NCBI GenBank assembly: GCA_021234155.1
Contig: JAJEKV010000016.1
Span: 188,001 to 252,000 of the forward strand
Length of the DNA: 64,000 nt
Direction of reading: 5' to 3'
Origin: Isoetes taiwanensis
Lineage: Eukaryota; Streptophyta; Lycopodiopsida; Isoetales; Isoetaceae
Shown here in pieces: positions 43,771 to 54,075 of the stretch. The position numbers were made by a program, and so were the translations under genes. The first letter of the stretch is position 1. The number at the start of each line of letters is the position of its first letter. Below the pieces are notes generated by a model that was not told the origin of the DNA, did not search any database, and saw nothing but the letters and a program-made list of their open reading frames with translations.

Positions 43771-46229
43771 TTTCAACGGGAGGGGAGGCAAATTTTTTTC
43801 TCCGCTTCATTTTTTTTTGCTCCGGCGATCTGCTGGCACAATGATCTAATTTGGCTTTGGCATGGTGATACGAAACCCTGGTTCTTAAATGGTTTGAAGT
43901 TTTACCTAGTTAGGTTTTCGGTTCTTCCCTTTTATCTTTTATGTGTCGGTTTTATTTTGCTTGTATAGTCTTCGAGTTTCTTCCCTTTTGACTGTAGAGC
44001 ATGTCGGTTTCTTTCTATCATGTGACCTGATGCTGCCGAAGTTGCCTACAGATGGTACAATCAGAAGATGAAACCGGCCTGATGCTGCCGAAATTGCATA
44101 CAGATGCTAGAAGCAGAAGATGAAACCGGCCTGATGCTACCGAAATTGCCTAAAGATGCTAGAAGCAGAAGAGAAGCAGGTGCTAGAAACAATTGTCTAC
44201 CGAAACTGCCTACAGATGCCTACAAAAGCAGAAGGTGAATAGTAACACCTTGATGCCTGCCTACATGCCTAACAGATGCCTGCCAAACAGGTCTATGTCA
44301 TGGTCTTTTGCCAACGGATCTGTATGCCATTTGTACGATGCCTGCCTACAGATGCTAGAAGCAGAAGGTGAATAGAAGCAGAAGGTAAACAGAAGCTAAG
44401 GTGAACTGTAGCACAAGCAAAGGTGAATATTTGCAGAAGCGACCACCATGTCTGTGATGGTCTGTGATGTCAAGTTCCTAGCAAATTTCAATATGGCTTC
44501 TTGCATTCTTAAAGAAGCTTACAATGAATGGGATCTAAATGGCATTCAAGCAGGCTGTCAAGTATGCTTGTGATTCTTTCCTTCCCATCATCTGTTATAG
44601 TTCATTGCTTAATACTTCATATAATTAAGTTTCTGATATTCTGTTTGGTCTAAACAATTGTAAATCTAGGAACAATGTTACATTTCCTACTCTCCTATTA
44701 TGTACAGTTGTATGACTGGGCCGCCATGCTGGATAAAGAGCATGTTTTGTCTCAATCATTCCGAGAAAGTTTTTTAATGTGTGCAGAACTGCAGACTTGC
44801 TGTAGACTTGCTGACTTGACCAGAATATGTGAGCATTCTAGAAGCTTAAGGACTGGAATGACTGGCAAATGGAGTATGTATGTGTTATATGAGTGTTTTT
44901 TTCTCCTTTTTTTGTTTTTGTTATAGCTAACTATTTAGCTCAGTGTGACTTTAGATACAATGAATCTAAGGTCATTGATTGCTAGAACTGAACATAATTG
45001 TAGGTAATATTGGTGACTGCAATTGGTATTTGGAAGCCATCAGCTGTAAGCCCTCCTTAAAGTTAGTTTATATATTCATACAGTCATTCTCCTTTATTTT
45101 CTCCTTAATCTTCCTCTTATTTGCAAGTAACATGGTTGCAAACAGACTTGTTTACATCGGTTTTGGCTTTCAAATCCGGATGCTGCAACACTAGTTGGAC
45201 ACTCGCACATCACATGTTCACTAAGGACCTCTGCCTGTAAAATATTTGCTTGCTTGATAATATCTCTGCTGATCTGCCTATCTGCTTTAAGTTGTTCCAG
45301 TTTGGACTGCTTTAAGTTGTTCCAATTTGTTCTGTTTGCTTTAAATTGTTCCAGTTTGTTCTATTTGAGACAATGACCCAAATTGGTTTTTTTATATTCT
45401 CCTTCTCTGTCAATGAACATGCATCATTGTTTTTCATCCTTGTCATTGCCCTTATTTTTTAATGAACTTGTTTTTCTCCTCTAAGTATTTTGTCCTATAT
45501 TGTAGAGAATGTCTAGGCAAACCAAACCATTTGATATTGTAGAGTTGCTCTCGAGGGTCCTAAGCACACCAAACCATCTGATACAAGATTGTCATGATAG
45601 GTCTAGTATATTTACTTGTGTGCATTAGCTTTTGCAATGAATAATTAAAAACTTGAACTTGCCACAATTACAGGAACTTGAATTAACTTGAACTACTTGA
45701 GACTTAGGCTTGAGGGACGAGAATTAACTTGAACTACTTGAGACTTAGGTTTGAGCACTGCTTAGTAAAATCAGTAAAATTGAATGCATTAGATCTTTGT
45801 AGTCTTAAATCGATCCTAGATATATTAGGACAACTAGCACTCGCTGATTCTTTTAAGCAAGGTCAAGGTTACTGCATGTAATAACAAGAGCATTTACTTG
45901 AATTCAAATATTATAAGTAAATGCAATGATCCAAGATCCATTATCCAGAATCACATATTTTAGATTTGGTATTGAAGACTTTAATACGTATTGAAGAAGC
46001 ACTATCCTGGTGATTGCTTGTCAATGGCCACTAGGCCAGGCCATAGATGATGGACAAATCATACTTCATTTGTATCATGATTGTCTGTCACCACTACTAC
46101 ATTTTCTTCAGGTTCACACTTTTGAATATCTCAGGTTCACATTAAGTCTCCATCCATTCTTCAAAGATTTCAGAATGCAGAATGACAATTTTAACAAGTG
46201 TGGGGTGCTCTAAACCTGAACACATAGCC
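43771..46229. other. Region between the palindrome clusters, with minor tandem repeats
   Basis: There is no convincing gene. It holds three copies of a roughly 52-bp unit (CCTGATGCTGCCGAAGTTGCC type) at about 44029-44180, three copies of CTTTAAGTTGTTCCAGTTTG at about 45290-45365, and a 35-bp tandem duplication (GAATTAACTTGAACTACTTG) near 45680-45750. Flanked by matching palindrome arrays, it could be the body of a non-autonomous DNA transposon. Confidence 0.45.
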
Positions 46230-46430
46230 AACATGTTCTTCTGGAATACGTGTTTGATTTCTTAGAAAGCAAAGTTGTATTCTAGAATACATATTTGCTT
46301 TCTTAGAAAATCAAAAGTGTATTCCGGAATACACTTTTGCGTTTTCTGAAAATCCAAAGTGTACTCTGGAATACATGTTTGTTTTTTAGAAAACCAAAAG
46401 TGTATTCCAGAATACACTTTCTATTTTACA
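46230..46430. repeat. Array of GTATTCYRGAATAC palindromes, right cluster
   Basis: Five copies at roughly 40-bp spacing (about 46237, 46277, 46318, 46360, 46408), each separated by TTTGCTTTCTTAGAAA-like spacers as in the left cluster. Some arms change in a compensatory way (CCGG, CTAG and CCAG centres). Confidence 0.75.
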
Positions 46431-46789
46431 TTTTTTTGTTTCATGTGTCCTAGTGTTCATTTGTTTATTTGATTATTTTCTTGTTTTTTGTTCAGCCGAT
46501 AGAACGTCATAACATGTCAAACATGTTTGATGGAACAACTAAACGTAAAGATTTGGGACAGATACCCAGTTGCAACGTCTGACAAGCGTATTGTTCAATA
46601 TGCACCAAATTTTGATCACATGTTTGTATTATTGTAACCAAAGAGGTTATTCTTGTAACCTATTCTTTCATTGACACTCTAATGTACATTGTTGTATACT
46701 ATTGTATACAATAGACTTTTCTGGCTGACCAGAGCCACACTCTGGTGGAGTTCAAATCTCCAGAAGAAATTGATGTATTCAAAGATTCA

Positions 46790-47290
46790 TGACAATGTGG
46801 TGTTACATGTCGTGATAGATGTGGTGATGCAAATGGTGCATGTGGTGAATCATGTGGTGCATTTGGTGAACCATGTGGTGAATCATGTGGTGAATCATAG
46901 GTGGCATGCTGGAGCTTACGTGGCATGTTGGAGCCTAGGTGGCATGTTTGAGCCACCTTGGCATGTTTGAGCCTAGGTGGCATATTTGAGCCACCTTGGC
47001 ATGCTTGAGCCTTTACATGACCTTTGTTACATGTTTGACTTCCATTGACCAACATGTTTGGTGATGCAAATGGTGCATGTGGTGGATCATGTGGTGCATT
47101 TGGTGAATCATGTGGTGAATCATGTGGTGAATCATAGGTGGCATGTTGGGGCTTATGTGGCATGTTGGAGCCTAGGTGGCATGTTTGAGCCACCTTGGCA
47201 TGTTGGAGCCTAGGTGGCATGCTTTTGGGTCTATGTGGCATGCTTGACCCTTTTCTTGTGGCATGTTGGAGCCTAGGTGGCATGCATGCA
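46790..47290 (+). repeat. TGTGGTGAA and GGTGGCATGTTGGAGCC tandem repeats
   Basis: Two blocks of CATGTGGTGAATCATGTGG-type repeats (46797-46900 and 47045-47135), each followed by repeats of GCATGTTGGAGCCTAGGTG and its partial inverse CCACCTTGGCATG. The TGTGGTGAA word recurs at 48350-48410 and 50505-50590, and inverted (TTCACCACA) at 52735-53280, so it marks a larger unit. Confidence 0.75.
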
Positions 47291-47453
47291 AACGCCCCTT
47301 TCCTCTTACGCCTCATTCCCAAAATCGTATGGATGCCTACGATTTGCATCCCTTTATTCCCAAAATTACGCCCTGCAGCCTTCATTTCCCCCATCGTCTA
47401 TTCCGCCATCTCCTTCACTCCTTCCCCATTCCGTCCATCTCCTTCACTTCCGC

Positions 47454-47778
47454 CATGGCCAAGTTCAAGACTACACTCCGCAGGAACACTATCCCGGCCA
47501 TTGTGCCTGCTCCTTCGCAGACAGCACGGTCAGAATCCGTGGCTTCCTGCGGAGGATCCGTGTCTTCCTCCACCAGAGGAGGCCGCCCGGTTACAGTGGT
47601 GGCCAAGTTCACTCCACCAGAGGTGGAGAAGCTCATCATGGATCATCAAGCTGTCGCTTCGTTGCGGGTGCTCAAGTGGGTGCATGTAGGTTATGATGAC
47701 GAGGAGCGACTCCTCGAAATGAAGATGTATGCCTGCGAGGACGACCTCCATATAGAGCTCAAGATGGCCCCCGCCTGA
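47454..47778 (+). CDS. Small unrecognised ORF between repeat blocks
   Basis: It begins ATGGCCAAGTTCAAGACTAC, giving about 107 residues starting MAKFKTTLRRNTIPAI. A Ser/Thr-rich stretch is followed by a compact acidic region (FTPPEVEKLIMDHQAV, VHVGYDDEERLLEMKM). An in-frame upstream ATG at 47263 lies in the repeat-like 5' region and is less likely. It ends before an AT-rich region. No family is recognised; a transposon accessory ORF is possible because it lies among the TGTGGTGAA repeats. Confidence 0.4.
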
Positions 47779-48330
47779 TTAGTTTAGATTTGTATTGTAA
47801 TCCTTGGTTTCAATTTTTTTGGCAATAGTCCTTGTGACTATTCTTTGTAAAGGCTTTTCATTAATGACAGAACTTGTTTTGCAATAGTCGTTGTTTTGCA
47901 ATAGAACTTGTTTTGCTTTAAACGCTTTCTCGAAGTTTCCACTGTTCTTTCGGTTAATTTGAACTTTTGTCATTAATTATAAAATGCAAACAAGGAATTT
48001 GAAGGTGCAGAATCTATGATCTGCACACTAACAAAATATGGTAACCAACTCAGCAAATAGGAAAATATGAGATGGGTGGCTCGGGTTCAAAAGAAATAGA
48101 GTTCAAAAGAAACTGAAAAGAAAAACACAGAATTCCACAAGCAAAAGTTAGTGGCCTTGCAAGAATCTTTGCACAAAGCAGAGCTCAATGAATTTTGGCC
48201 TCATATCAATTCAGGGACCTAATTTGGGATCCATATATTGCTGTCACCAAAATCAGTCAAGATACTATCAGGAATCTGAGAGCCATTCCATTTTCTGACC
48301 GGGTCAAAAAATGGTCAATGCCCCTGGCTG
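47779..48330. other. AT-rich spacer, no gene seen
   Basis: It contains a short duplication around TTTTGCAATAG (47878-47900) and otherwise unremarkable sequence. No domain or RNA gene was recognised. Confidence 0.4.
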
Positions 48331-48334
48331 ATTA

Positions 48335-48415
48335 TGGTGAAATCTGTGGTGAAAGCTGTGGTGAAAAATGTGGTGAAAACTGTGGTGAAGCTGTGGTGAT
48401 GCAAACGTTGTTTTT
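48335..48415 (+). repeat. TGTGGTGAA short tandem repeat
   Basis: Five to six copies of TGTGGTGAAA(A/G)C with about 12-15 bp period. Same word and orientation as at 46797 and 50510. Confidence 0.75.
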
Positions 48416-48598
48416 ATATTTCAAAGGGAGAAAAATACATATGGAAATCTACCACACCCGGTAGAATAGTTCATACTTCTTATGAAATGAAGTATGCAGA
48501 AAAATCAGGGAAAACTATAACCCTGAGCTTCTAGTATTATCAAAATGCATTAGAGATATAATAATAGCTGTTTTGAAGAGGTTAATGATGACATACAG

Positions 48599-48919
48599 TT
48601 ACTGGGCCTCAATCAGATCCTGCATTGTGAGATCTGTAACTCTTCTTCTTCCAAGTATGTCCAAGATTTCATCAAGTTTTTCTGCTGAATAGTTGGTGAA
48701 ATCCAGCAACACTAAAACATGAGCTTCTCGTTTCTGCTCCCACTTATGATACAGATTCACAAAGTATTGTCTCAGGTTGTTGTGTCTCCATGCAGCTGGC
48801 CTGTTGAGCACTTTTTTAATGGCTGAAGCATGGATCATTTCCTGCTTTAGTTCGATGAACATATCCTCTTCCTCAAGCATGGGGAGAGCTGCGAACTCAT
48901 CCCTCGAATCATCGCCCAC
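48599..48919 (-). CDS. Unrecognised 106-residue ORF
   Basis: It starts MGDDSRDEFAALPMLEEEDM and has a helical, charged middle (FIELKQEMIHASAIKKVL, QYFVNLYHKWEQKREAHVLV) and the C-terminus LDEILDILGRRRVTDLTM. There is no known domain. It follows the 237-residue ORF on the same strand, and both lie downstream of the broken transposase, so an accessory role is conceivable. Either may also be a fragment of a longer spliced gene. Confidence 0.4.
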   Translation of the reverse strand: MGDDSRDEFAALPMLEEEDMFIELKQEMIHASAIKKVLNRPAAWRHNNLRQYFVNLYHKWEQKREAHVLVLLDFTNYSAEKLDEILDILGRRRVTDLTMQDLIEAQ

Positions 48920-49644
48920 CCCGAAACCCCGTCGTTTACCGCACCCAGCTGTTAAGTCTCGACCGCATCGTGGTAAAACAACATCATTAGTAATAAGAAA
49001 GGCAACCGCCTATCACTGCCTTGGCTTCTAATTCTTTAAGCCCATCAGGAATTAACCTATGTTTTAAGCCTAGAATACCTCGGAATTCATGGGTCCTCCG
49101 CTCCTCTAATATCCGCCTCGTTCTGGTTTATTTGCTCCAAAGATAGGTCTTACCGGATCGCATCGCATTTGAACTAGCGAAATTGTTTGTGCCCGTGTTC
49201 TCATACGTTTTCTTCCGCCATAGCTGGATCGGGGGATAAGCCAATGTCCGCATGCAAAACTAGATTTAGGGTTTCCCTCCAATCTTTCTGCCTGCCCGAC
49301 TTTTGAATGATTGAACTTGCATTTGATGTGATGATTTCCAAAGTGGTGGGTTTCATCATGTGTTTCTCTGTCCCATTCCGTTCATCCTTAATGTAATTTT
49401 TCTGTGTGTCACTTTCACCCTGTCAATTAAACAGTAAAGATTGAAGAGTGAAGATTTATATTAAACATATAAAATGATTACATAAGGTTACATTTCAGAT
49501 TATATACACTTGTTTTCATTCCTGTGGGTCTATCAAAAAGAGATCTGGGTCCTCCTCGTCATCTTCTATGATCACCAGATCAGTGGCCACCGGGTCGGCT
49601 TTCCCACCTATTATTTGCTCCCATTCTGGAGGGAAAGCAAAAAA
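48920..49644. other. Spacer between two minus-strand ORFs
   Basis: No strong open frame. GC-richer at 48900-49300, then AT-rich. It may hold the 5' region of the 48599-48919 ORF. Confidence 0.35.
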
Positions 49645-50358
49645 CTATAATGGTGGAGTGTTACCAAACTGAATAGCAGCTTCTCCATGTTTATCCTGCA
49701 AGGCCTTGTGATGATAGTACATATCCCTGAAGTGAAGGAATTGGTCCTCTGTAAACAACCTATCATAACAAAAGAGGAACCTGTCTAGCGTAAAGGCTTG
49801 GTAGCCATTAAGCAGAAAAGGTCTCAACCTTTGCAGATCCTGGTCAATAGTATGAGGAACGGGCCAAAGATGCTGGTGTGTAAAAATTTCAGTGGAGGCA
49901 GAGTAAGTTGAGAGGTCTGGGAGCTGTGGTGTACAATTCAACCTCCTGGTGAGAGTTTTCAGCATTTCTGTGGTCATATTCTCATCCGGTGAATAGAGTA
50001 ATTTCTGTTGCCTGAGCATGTCCATCCATTCTGCATGGCTGAAAATCGGGACAGCATGCCTAGGTATTATGGGCTCTTCTTCTCTGGTCACATTGTCCCA
50101 TTCCGGCACTCCATCGTTTTGCAGCATCCAAGAGGTGAAGTTGGCCATGTCTGGCCGTAGTAGCCTTTGTAAGTTTGTAAATCGTAAACTTGCTTCCCAC
50201 CCACCGTGAAATCGTAAATCGTAAACCGCTTCCCAAGGACCGCTGCCAGAACCGGCTCGCTCCCCGAATCTTTGTAATAAACCCGTAAACTCGGTCGGGA
50301 GCAAGAAGAATGGCATCTCGGGCCTTTTGGGTTGCCCGAGGTCATTAATTTTCGCCAT
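49645..50358 (-). CDS. Unrecognised 237-residue ORF
   Basis: It starts MAKINDLGQPKRPEMPFFLL at 50358. The protein is rich in aromatic residues and Leu/Arg (TNLQRLLRPDMANFTSWML, MDMLRQQKLLYSPDENMT, DRFLFCYDRLFTEDQFLHF). There is no signal peptide, transmembrane segment or metal-binding motif. It is an intact single frame, unlike the neighbouring transposase, and begins about 150 bp left of a TGTGGTGAA array that could be its upstream region. The family is unknown to me. Confidence 0.5.
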   Translation of the reverse strand: MAKINDLGQPKRPEMPFFLLPTEFTGLLQRFGERAGSGSGPWEAVYDLRFHGGWEASLRFTNLQRLLRPDMANFTSWMLQNDGVPEWDNVTREEEPIIPRHAVPIFSHAEWMDMLRQQKLLYSPDENMTTEMLKTLTRRLNCTPQLPDLSTYSASTEIFTHQHLWPVPHTIDQDLQRLRPFLLNGYQAFTLDRFLFCYDRLFTEDQFLHFRDMYYHHKALQDKHGEAAIQFGNTPPL

Positions 50359-50504
50359 CCCATAATGATTTTCGGGTACGACTGTCAGCCAAAGGATGAT
50401 GAGAGGAATTGATGGGACCGAGAGAATTTAAGGAAAATGAAAGCATTTCAGTAGAAAAGCTGTTCGTAAGGATCTATCTCGTGGTCGGGAGAAGAGAGAG
50501 AGAA

Positions 50505-50595
50505 AGTGAAACATGTGGTGAAACATGTAGTGAAACACATGTGTCACCACATGTGGTGAAACACATGTGGTGAAACATGTGGTGAACACGGGGCA
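50505..50595 (+). repeat. ACATGTGGTGAAAC repeats
   Basis: ACATGTGGTGAAACATGTAG and related copies, one of them inverted (GTGTCACCACATG), between the 237-residue ORF and the transposase fragments. Confidence 0.75.
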
Positions 50596-50836
50596 TATTA
50601 CATCAGGGCATCAAAATACAATTACATATTACATCAGAAGCAAACATATTACATTGAAACAAGGGACATCAAAATACAATTGAGCATGGAATTGAGTTTC
50701 TTATATTATTCCCAAACAAGGCAAGACACAACAACATATTCAAAATTTCTGAATCATTTCCTAACCTGTAAGAATGTGTTCAGCTATTCTTCATCAGACA
50801 TGCTATCTTCATCAGATAAAACCTCGGGCAAGTTTT

Positions 50837-51568
50837 CTAGAATCTTTTTCTCATCTCGCTCGGTCTAGCAGAAATGTAAACAGTTCGAGCACCTTTCTTG
50901 ATCTGCTGCATGGGAACTCGAATAGCACAAATTTGAGTAGAGAATACAAGTGACTTTGGCTCGTTTGTCAACAACTCATACATCACCTTTGACCGAGGCT
51001 TCTTTCTATAGTAAATGCCCTCCACAACGGTTTCACCTCTCATAAACAAGTTTCCGTTCTGCTTGAAGTCATTTTCAACTTCAAATTTTGGCTTGGTGCA
51101 TAGCAACATCCAAAATACAGAATCCTCCTCGTTCCCTTTAGGTGCAGCAACTGCAAAGCTGTCTCCTTCTCTAAGTGCTTCTGCAAGTACATTTGCCAAG
51201 GTTGAGTATAGTGGCCTGGTAGACTTGCGGGTCTCTTCCACATCCGCATGAACATTGGAGGATGGTTCAACGACTACAAGGTCCCATTCATCTACATACA
51301 ATCCGTTCTCACACATGTCCCATTTTCCATCCAAACAATTGCTGCAAAAACATGATAGCTTTCTGGTATGTAGCTGTGTTGGATTTCCTGTGCTGAATCC
51401 ATGGATTTGAATGAATTTGCACGGTTTCGGAATTGTCTCGCACCCCAAGCCTTTTTCCCTGTTGATATCCTCAGGTTTTATTTCCCAGAAGTATCTCCGA
51501 ACTTTTCTTCCATTTTCAGTCCACTCAGATGTACCACATTGAAATTGTTTCTCTGCAATTTTCACCAC
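50837..51568 (-). pseudogene. DDE-type transposase, C-terminal part
   Basis: 243 residues containing a Cys-rich stretch, HTRKLSCFCSNCLDGKWDMC, then VDEWDLV. From memory, C-terminal tails of a transposase family known from invertebrate genomes have a similar arrangement (xxIHxxx...SCFCxxC). It follows the core fragments at 51.6-52.2 kb on the same strand. The terminal 100 residues (FAVAAPKGNEEDSVFWMLL onwards) are of unknown role. The superfamily cannot be named with confidence. Confidence 0.55.
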
Positions 51569-51594
51569 ATCATGGGCATTATCTAGTTTAATGT

Positions 51595-52260
51595 CAGGAT
51601 GTTTAATTGTAGAGACCTCAGATCCATCTTTTCAATTCTGGCTGCCTTCCCATCATGTTCACCTTTTCCATGGTTTGATCCAAAGAAGTTCCACATCATG
51701 TTGACCTCTCAGTATCACAACCGTACCTTCCAACAAAATAAAATGATCTGGCTGCTTTGAATTGTGATGCAAAGACCATCCGAAAATACATAGTCTTTGT
51801 TTGGGGACATTGCTTTTTACGCTTTAAGTACTCAAAATGTTTCATAAAACAATGTTGAACAAAAAGTGTGTCATGTTCCCTATCATCCACACATAGTAGT
51901 GTGTTTTCTTCTCAATGGTGTAAATCGTGGATCAACCTCGATAGGTTATTTGAACAAATATAGTTATCACGGTTGTTGACCCAGCATGGGTGAACTTCAT
52001 TCTCGCGCTCCTTAAAAGTATAATTCTCTGCCGAAGTCAACCACGGATAGGTAAGCATCTCCGGGCAAGTTATCAAGGAGTTCTTTGTACTGGCCTGCCT
52101 GCCACTTATATCTGAAGTTGTGTAAAGGAAAATTTGGAAGCTTCTCCAACATTTTGTTCACCAGTGGAAGACTTGCGGTTTCATTGTGTTGGTGAGCGAG
52201 CTTAGACTTCTTCTTTGCCATCTCCGAATACGGCTTTTTTCATAGTCTAGGTATTCCCAC
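51595..52260 (-). pseudogene. DDE-type transposase, core fragments
   Basis: Conserved blocks lie in shifting frames. At 52012-52221 are HNFRYKWQAGQYKELLDNLP and VVDFGREL (likely first catalytic Asp). At 51696-51890 is FASQFKAARSFYFVGRYG, after CPQTKTMYF. At about 51640-51690 is FFGSNHGKGEHDGKAA. Stops and frameshifts between them show the gene is dead in this copy. The SNHGKGEHDG block resembles a HGKGxxDGxGG motif of a transposase family I associate with cnidarian and other invertebrate genomes. Confidence 0.6.
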
Positions 52261-52420
52261 TTCACCATGCCACTATCACTAGATTGTTCATGTGGGGGGA
52301 GATAGGGAACTTCTTAATCCCACACTCTTTACACTCACCCGTAATGCATTCCCTCTTATGGTAAGGTTGGAAGCTAGTTTTCTCACATAAAAATCCCCAC
52401 CCACGGACTTCTTGTGCTAC

Positions 52421-52678
52421 TTATTTTGTATTCGGGCGCCTGCGTTCACCATATATGTCGACCAACCAAAGTTGACAAGTGCAGCTGCAGCTTTTTGGGT
52501 GCTTAGTTCTCATACTATTGAAGCCATCTATTAGCATCTGCATTCTAACATGGTATATACAGCAGCAACTATTGAAGTCCTTTAATTTTACAACAAACCA
52601 TGGTTTCAGCTTTTCAAACATCCTCTGTTTGATCATAACACTAGGATGTTCCGTCTTGAATTTCCCGAACAATTGCAA
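52421..52678 (-). pseudogene. DDE-type transposase, Cys-rich domain before the core
   Basis: Reads LFGKFKTEHPSVMIKQRMFE, then KPWFVVKLKDFNSCCCIYHVRM and CSCTC. The Cys/His cluster (CxCxYH) ahead of the catalytic core is the pattern expected of the same family as the fragments at 51.6-52.2 kb. It is separated from the next upstream exon by the repeat-filled stretch 52.72-53.28 kb, which is probably an intron. Confidence 0.55.
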
Positions 52679-52719
52679 TTTGCAAGGAAGATAACAAGGT
52701 GATCAGCATATTTATTGCA

Positions 52720-53285
52720 CACTACATTTTCCACCACACTAGGCACCACATAGCATATATTACAGACATTCATCTTACACCTCCTTATTCACCACACTAG
52801 GCACCACAACGCATATATTACATAATTTATTGTACACCATATTCTTCACCACACTAGACACCACATAGCATATATTACAGACATTCATCTTACACCTCGT
52901 TATTCACCACACTAGGCACCACATAGAATATCATTTTACACCATATTTTTCACCACACTAGGCACCACACACGGCACCACACCGGCACCACACTAGGCAC
53001 CACACTAGGCACCACACCATGTTATTCACCACACTAGGGACCACATAGCATATATTACAAAGATTTATATTACACCATGTTATTCACCACACTAGGCACC
53101 ACATAGCATATATTACAAAGATGTATTTTACACCATGTTATTCACCACACTAGGCACCACAAAGCATATATTGACAAAGATTTATTTCACACCACGTGCC
53201 TCACCACAAAGAACCACATATCACAAGCAATCACTAACCACATACCACATACCACATTAACAATAAAAAATGTGGTGAAGATGAA
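52720..53285 (-). repeat. CACCACACTAGGCACCACAT tandem array
   Basis: About eight units of roughly 60 bp (CACCACACTAGGCACCACAT, then AGCATATATTACA and TTACACC) plus short CGGCACCACA copies near 52970. TTCACCACA is the inverse of the TGTGGTGAA words to the left. It lies between two transposase exons and is probably intronic. Confidence 0.85.
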
Positions 53286-53336
53286 GAAATGAAATAACCT
53301 GTGATTCTTCCAGATAGTGAGTGGCATGATCCTCTC

Positions 53337-54075
53337 TTACATTTCAACATCCTTTGCATTTGGAGAGACCCTACTGTTTTCGGTCCAAAATTGCTGCACA
53401 AGTTCTATGACAGAATTGGGAATTGCATCTGCTCTTCTAACTCTTTTGTACAAAACCCATTTCCCCCCTTTGCAATCTATCTCTTCCCTCTTCAATTTTG
53501 CTTTGGTAAGATTCCTAGGATGAACACCCAGCAGTTTACCAAAACCCCGAGCACTGACAGGATTAGCACTTTCGGTATTAATGCTTCCTCTTACGGCCAT
53601 AGCAAGGCAACTACTCTTGGTCGCTAAACTGTCATTCTTTGTTAGACTTCTTCACAAGTTGAATGGAAGCCACGAGGTTGCTGACCACAATGCTCTTGGC
53701 TTGCAAATCTTTTCAGCTCTTAGCCAAAAACATTTGTCCATTGTGTCATCTGCGAGATAATCTAGTAAAACCTCTTTTTTTATCGCTGTTAGACAAGCCT
53801 TTAGTGGTGCTATGAAATGAAGATAACAATTTTAATACCATCCGACGCCTAGTAGAGGCCGTTCTGGTGGATCCTCCCTCTGCTGATGCAATTTTTGCTA
53901 ATTCTTCTTTAGCTTCCCTTTGTCTTTTCCTTTGGCGTCTTTTATGATCCCGTTCTTGTTCTGGAGTTCTCTTTCTCTTACCTGTGCTCCGGTTTGAGAT
54001 TTTAGGCAGATTTGCTTCCAAATTAAATGATTGAAGGTATGAACCGGATTGATCCACAACCGGATTAAGCGCCAT
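53337..54075 (-). pseudogene. DDE-type transposase, N-terminal exons
   Basis: The first frame (54075-53746) starts MALNPVVDQSGSYLQSFN and has a basic stretch (KRKRTPEQERDHKRRQRKRQ) likely to bind DNA or direct nuclear import. The second frame (53600-53337) reads RGFGKLLGVHPRNLTKAKLK and VIELVQQFWTENSRVSPNAK, like the region ahead of the Cys-rich domain in the same family. A possible splice donor (GTAAGAG) follows VEM near 53337. The frames are not joined, so this copy is decayed or spliced. Confidence 0.5.

Noticed and set aside
43120-46430. Heat-shock promoter
   Set aside because: Only two-unit TTCnnGAA palindromes occur, no three-unit element or adjacent gene; kept only as a side possibility.
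52720-53285. CRISPR-like array
   Set aside because: Units of about 60 bp are repeats throughout, without unique spacers, in plant DNA; this is a minisatellite.
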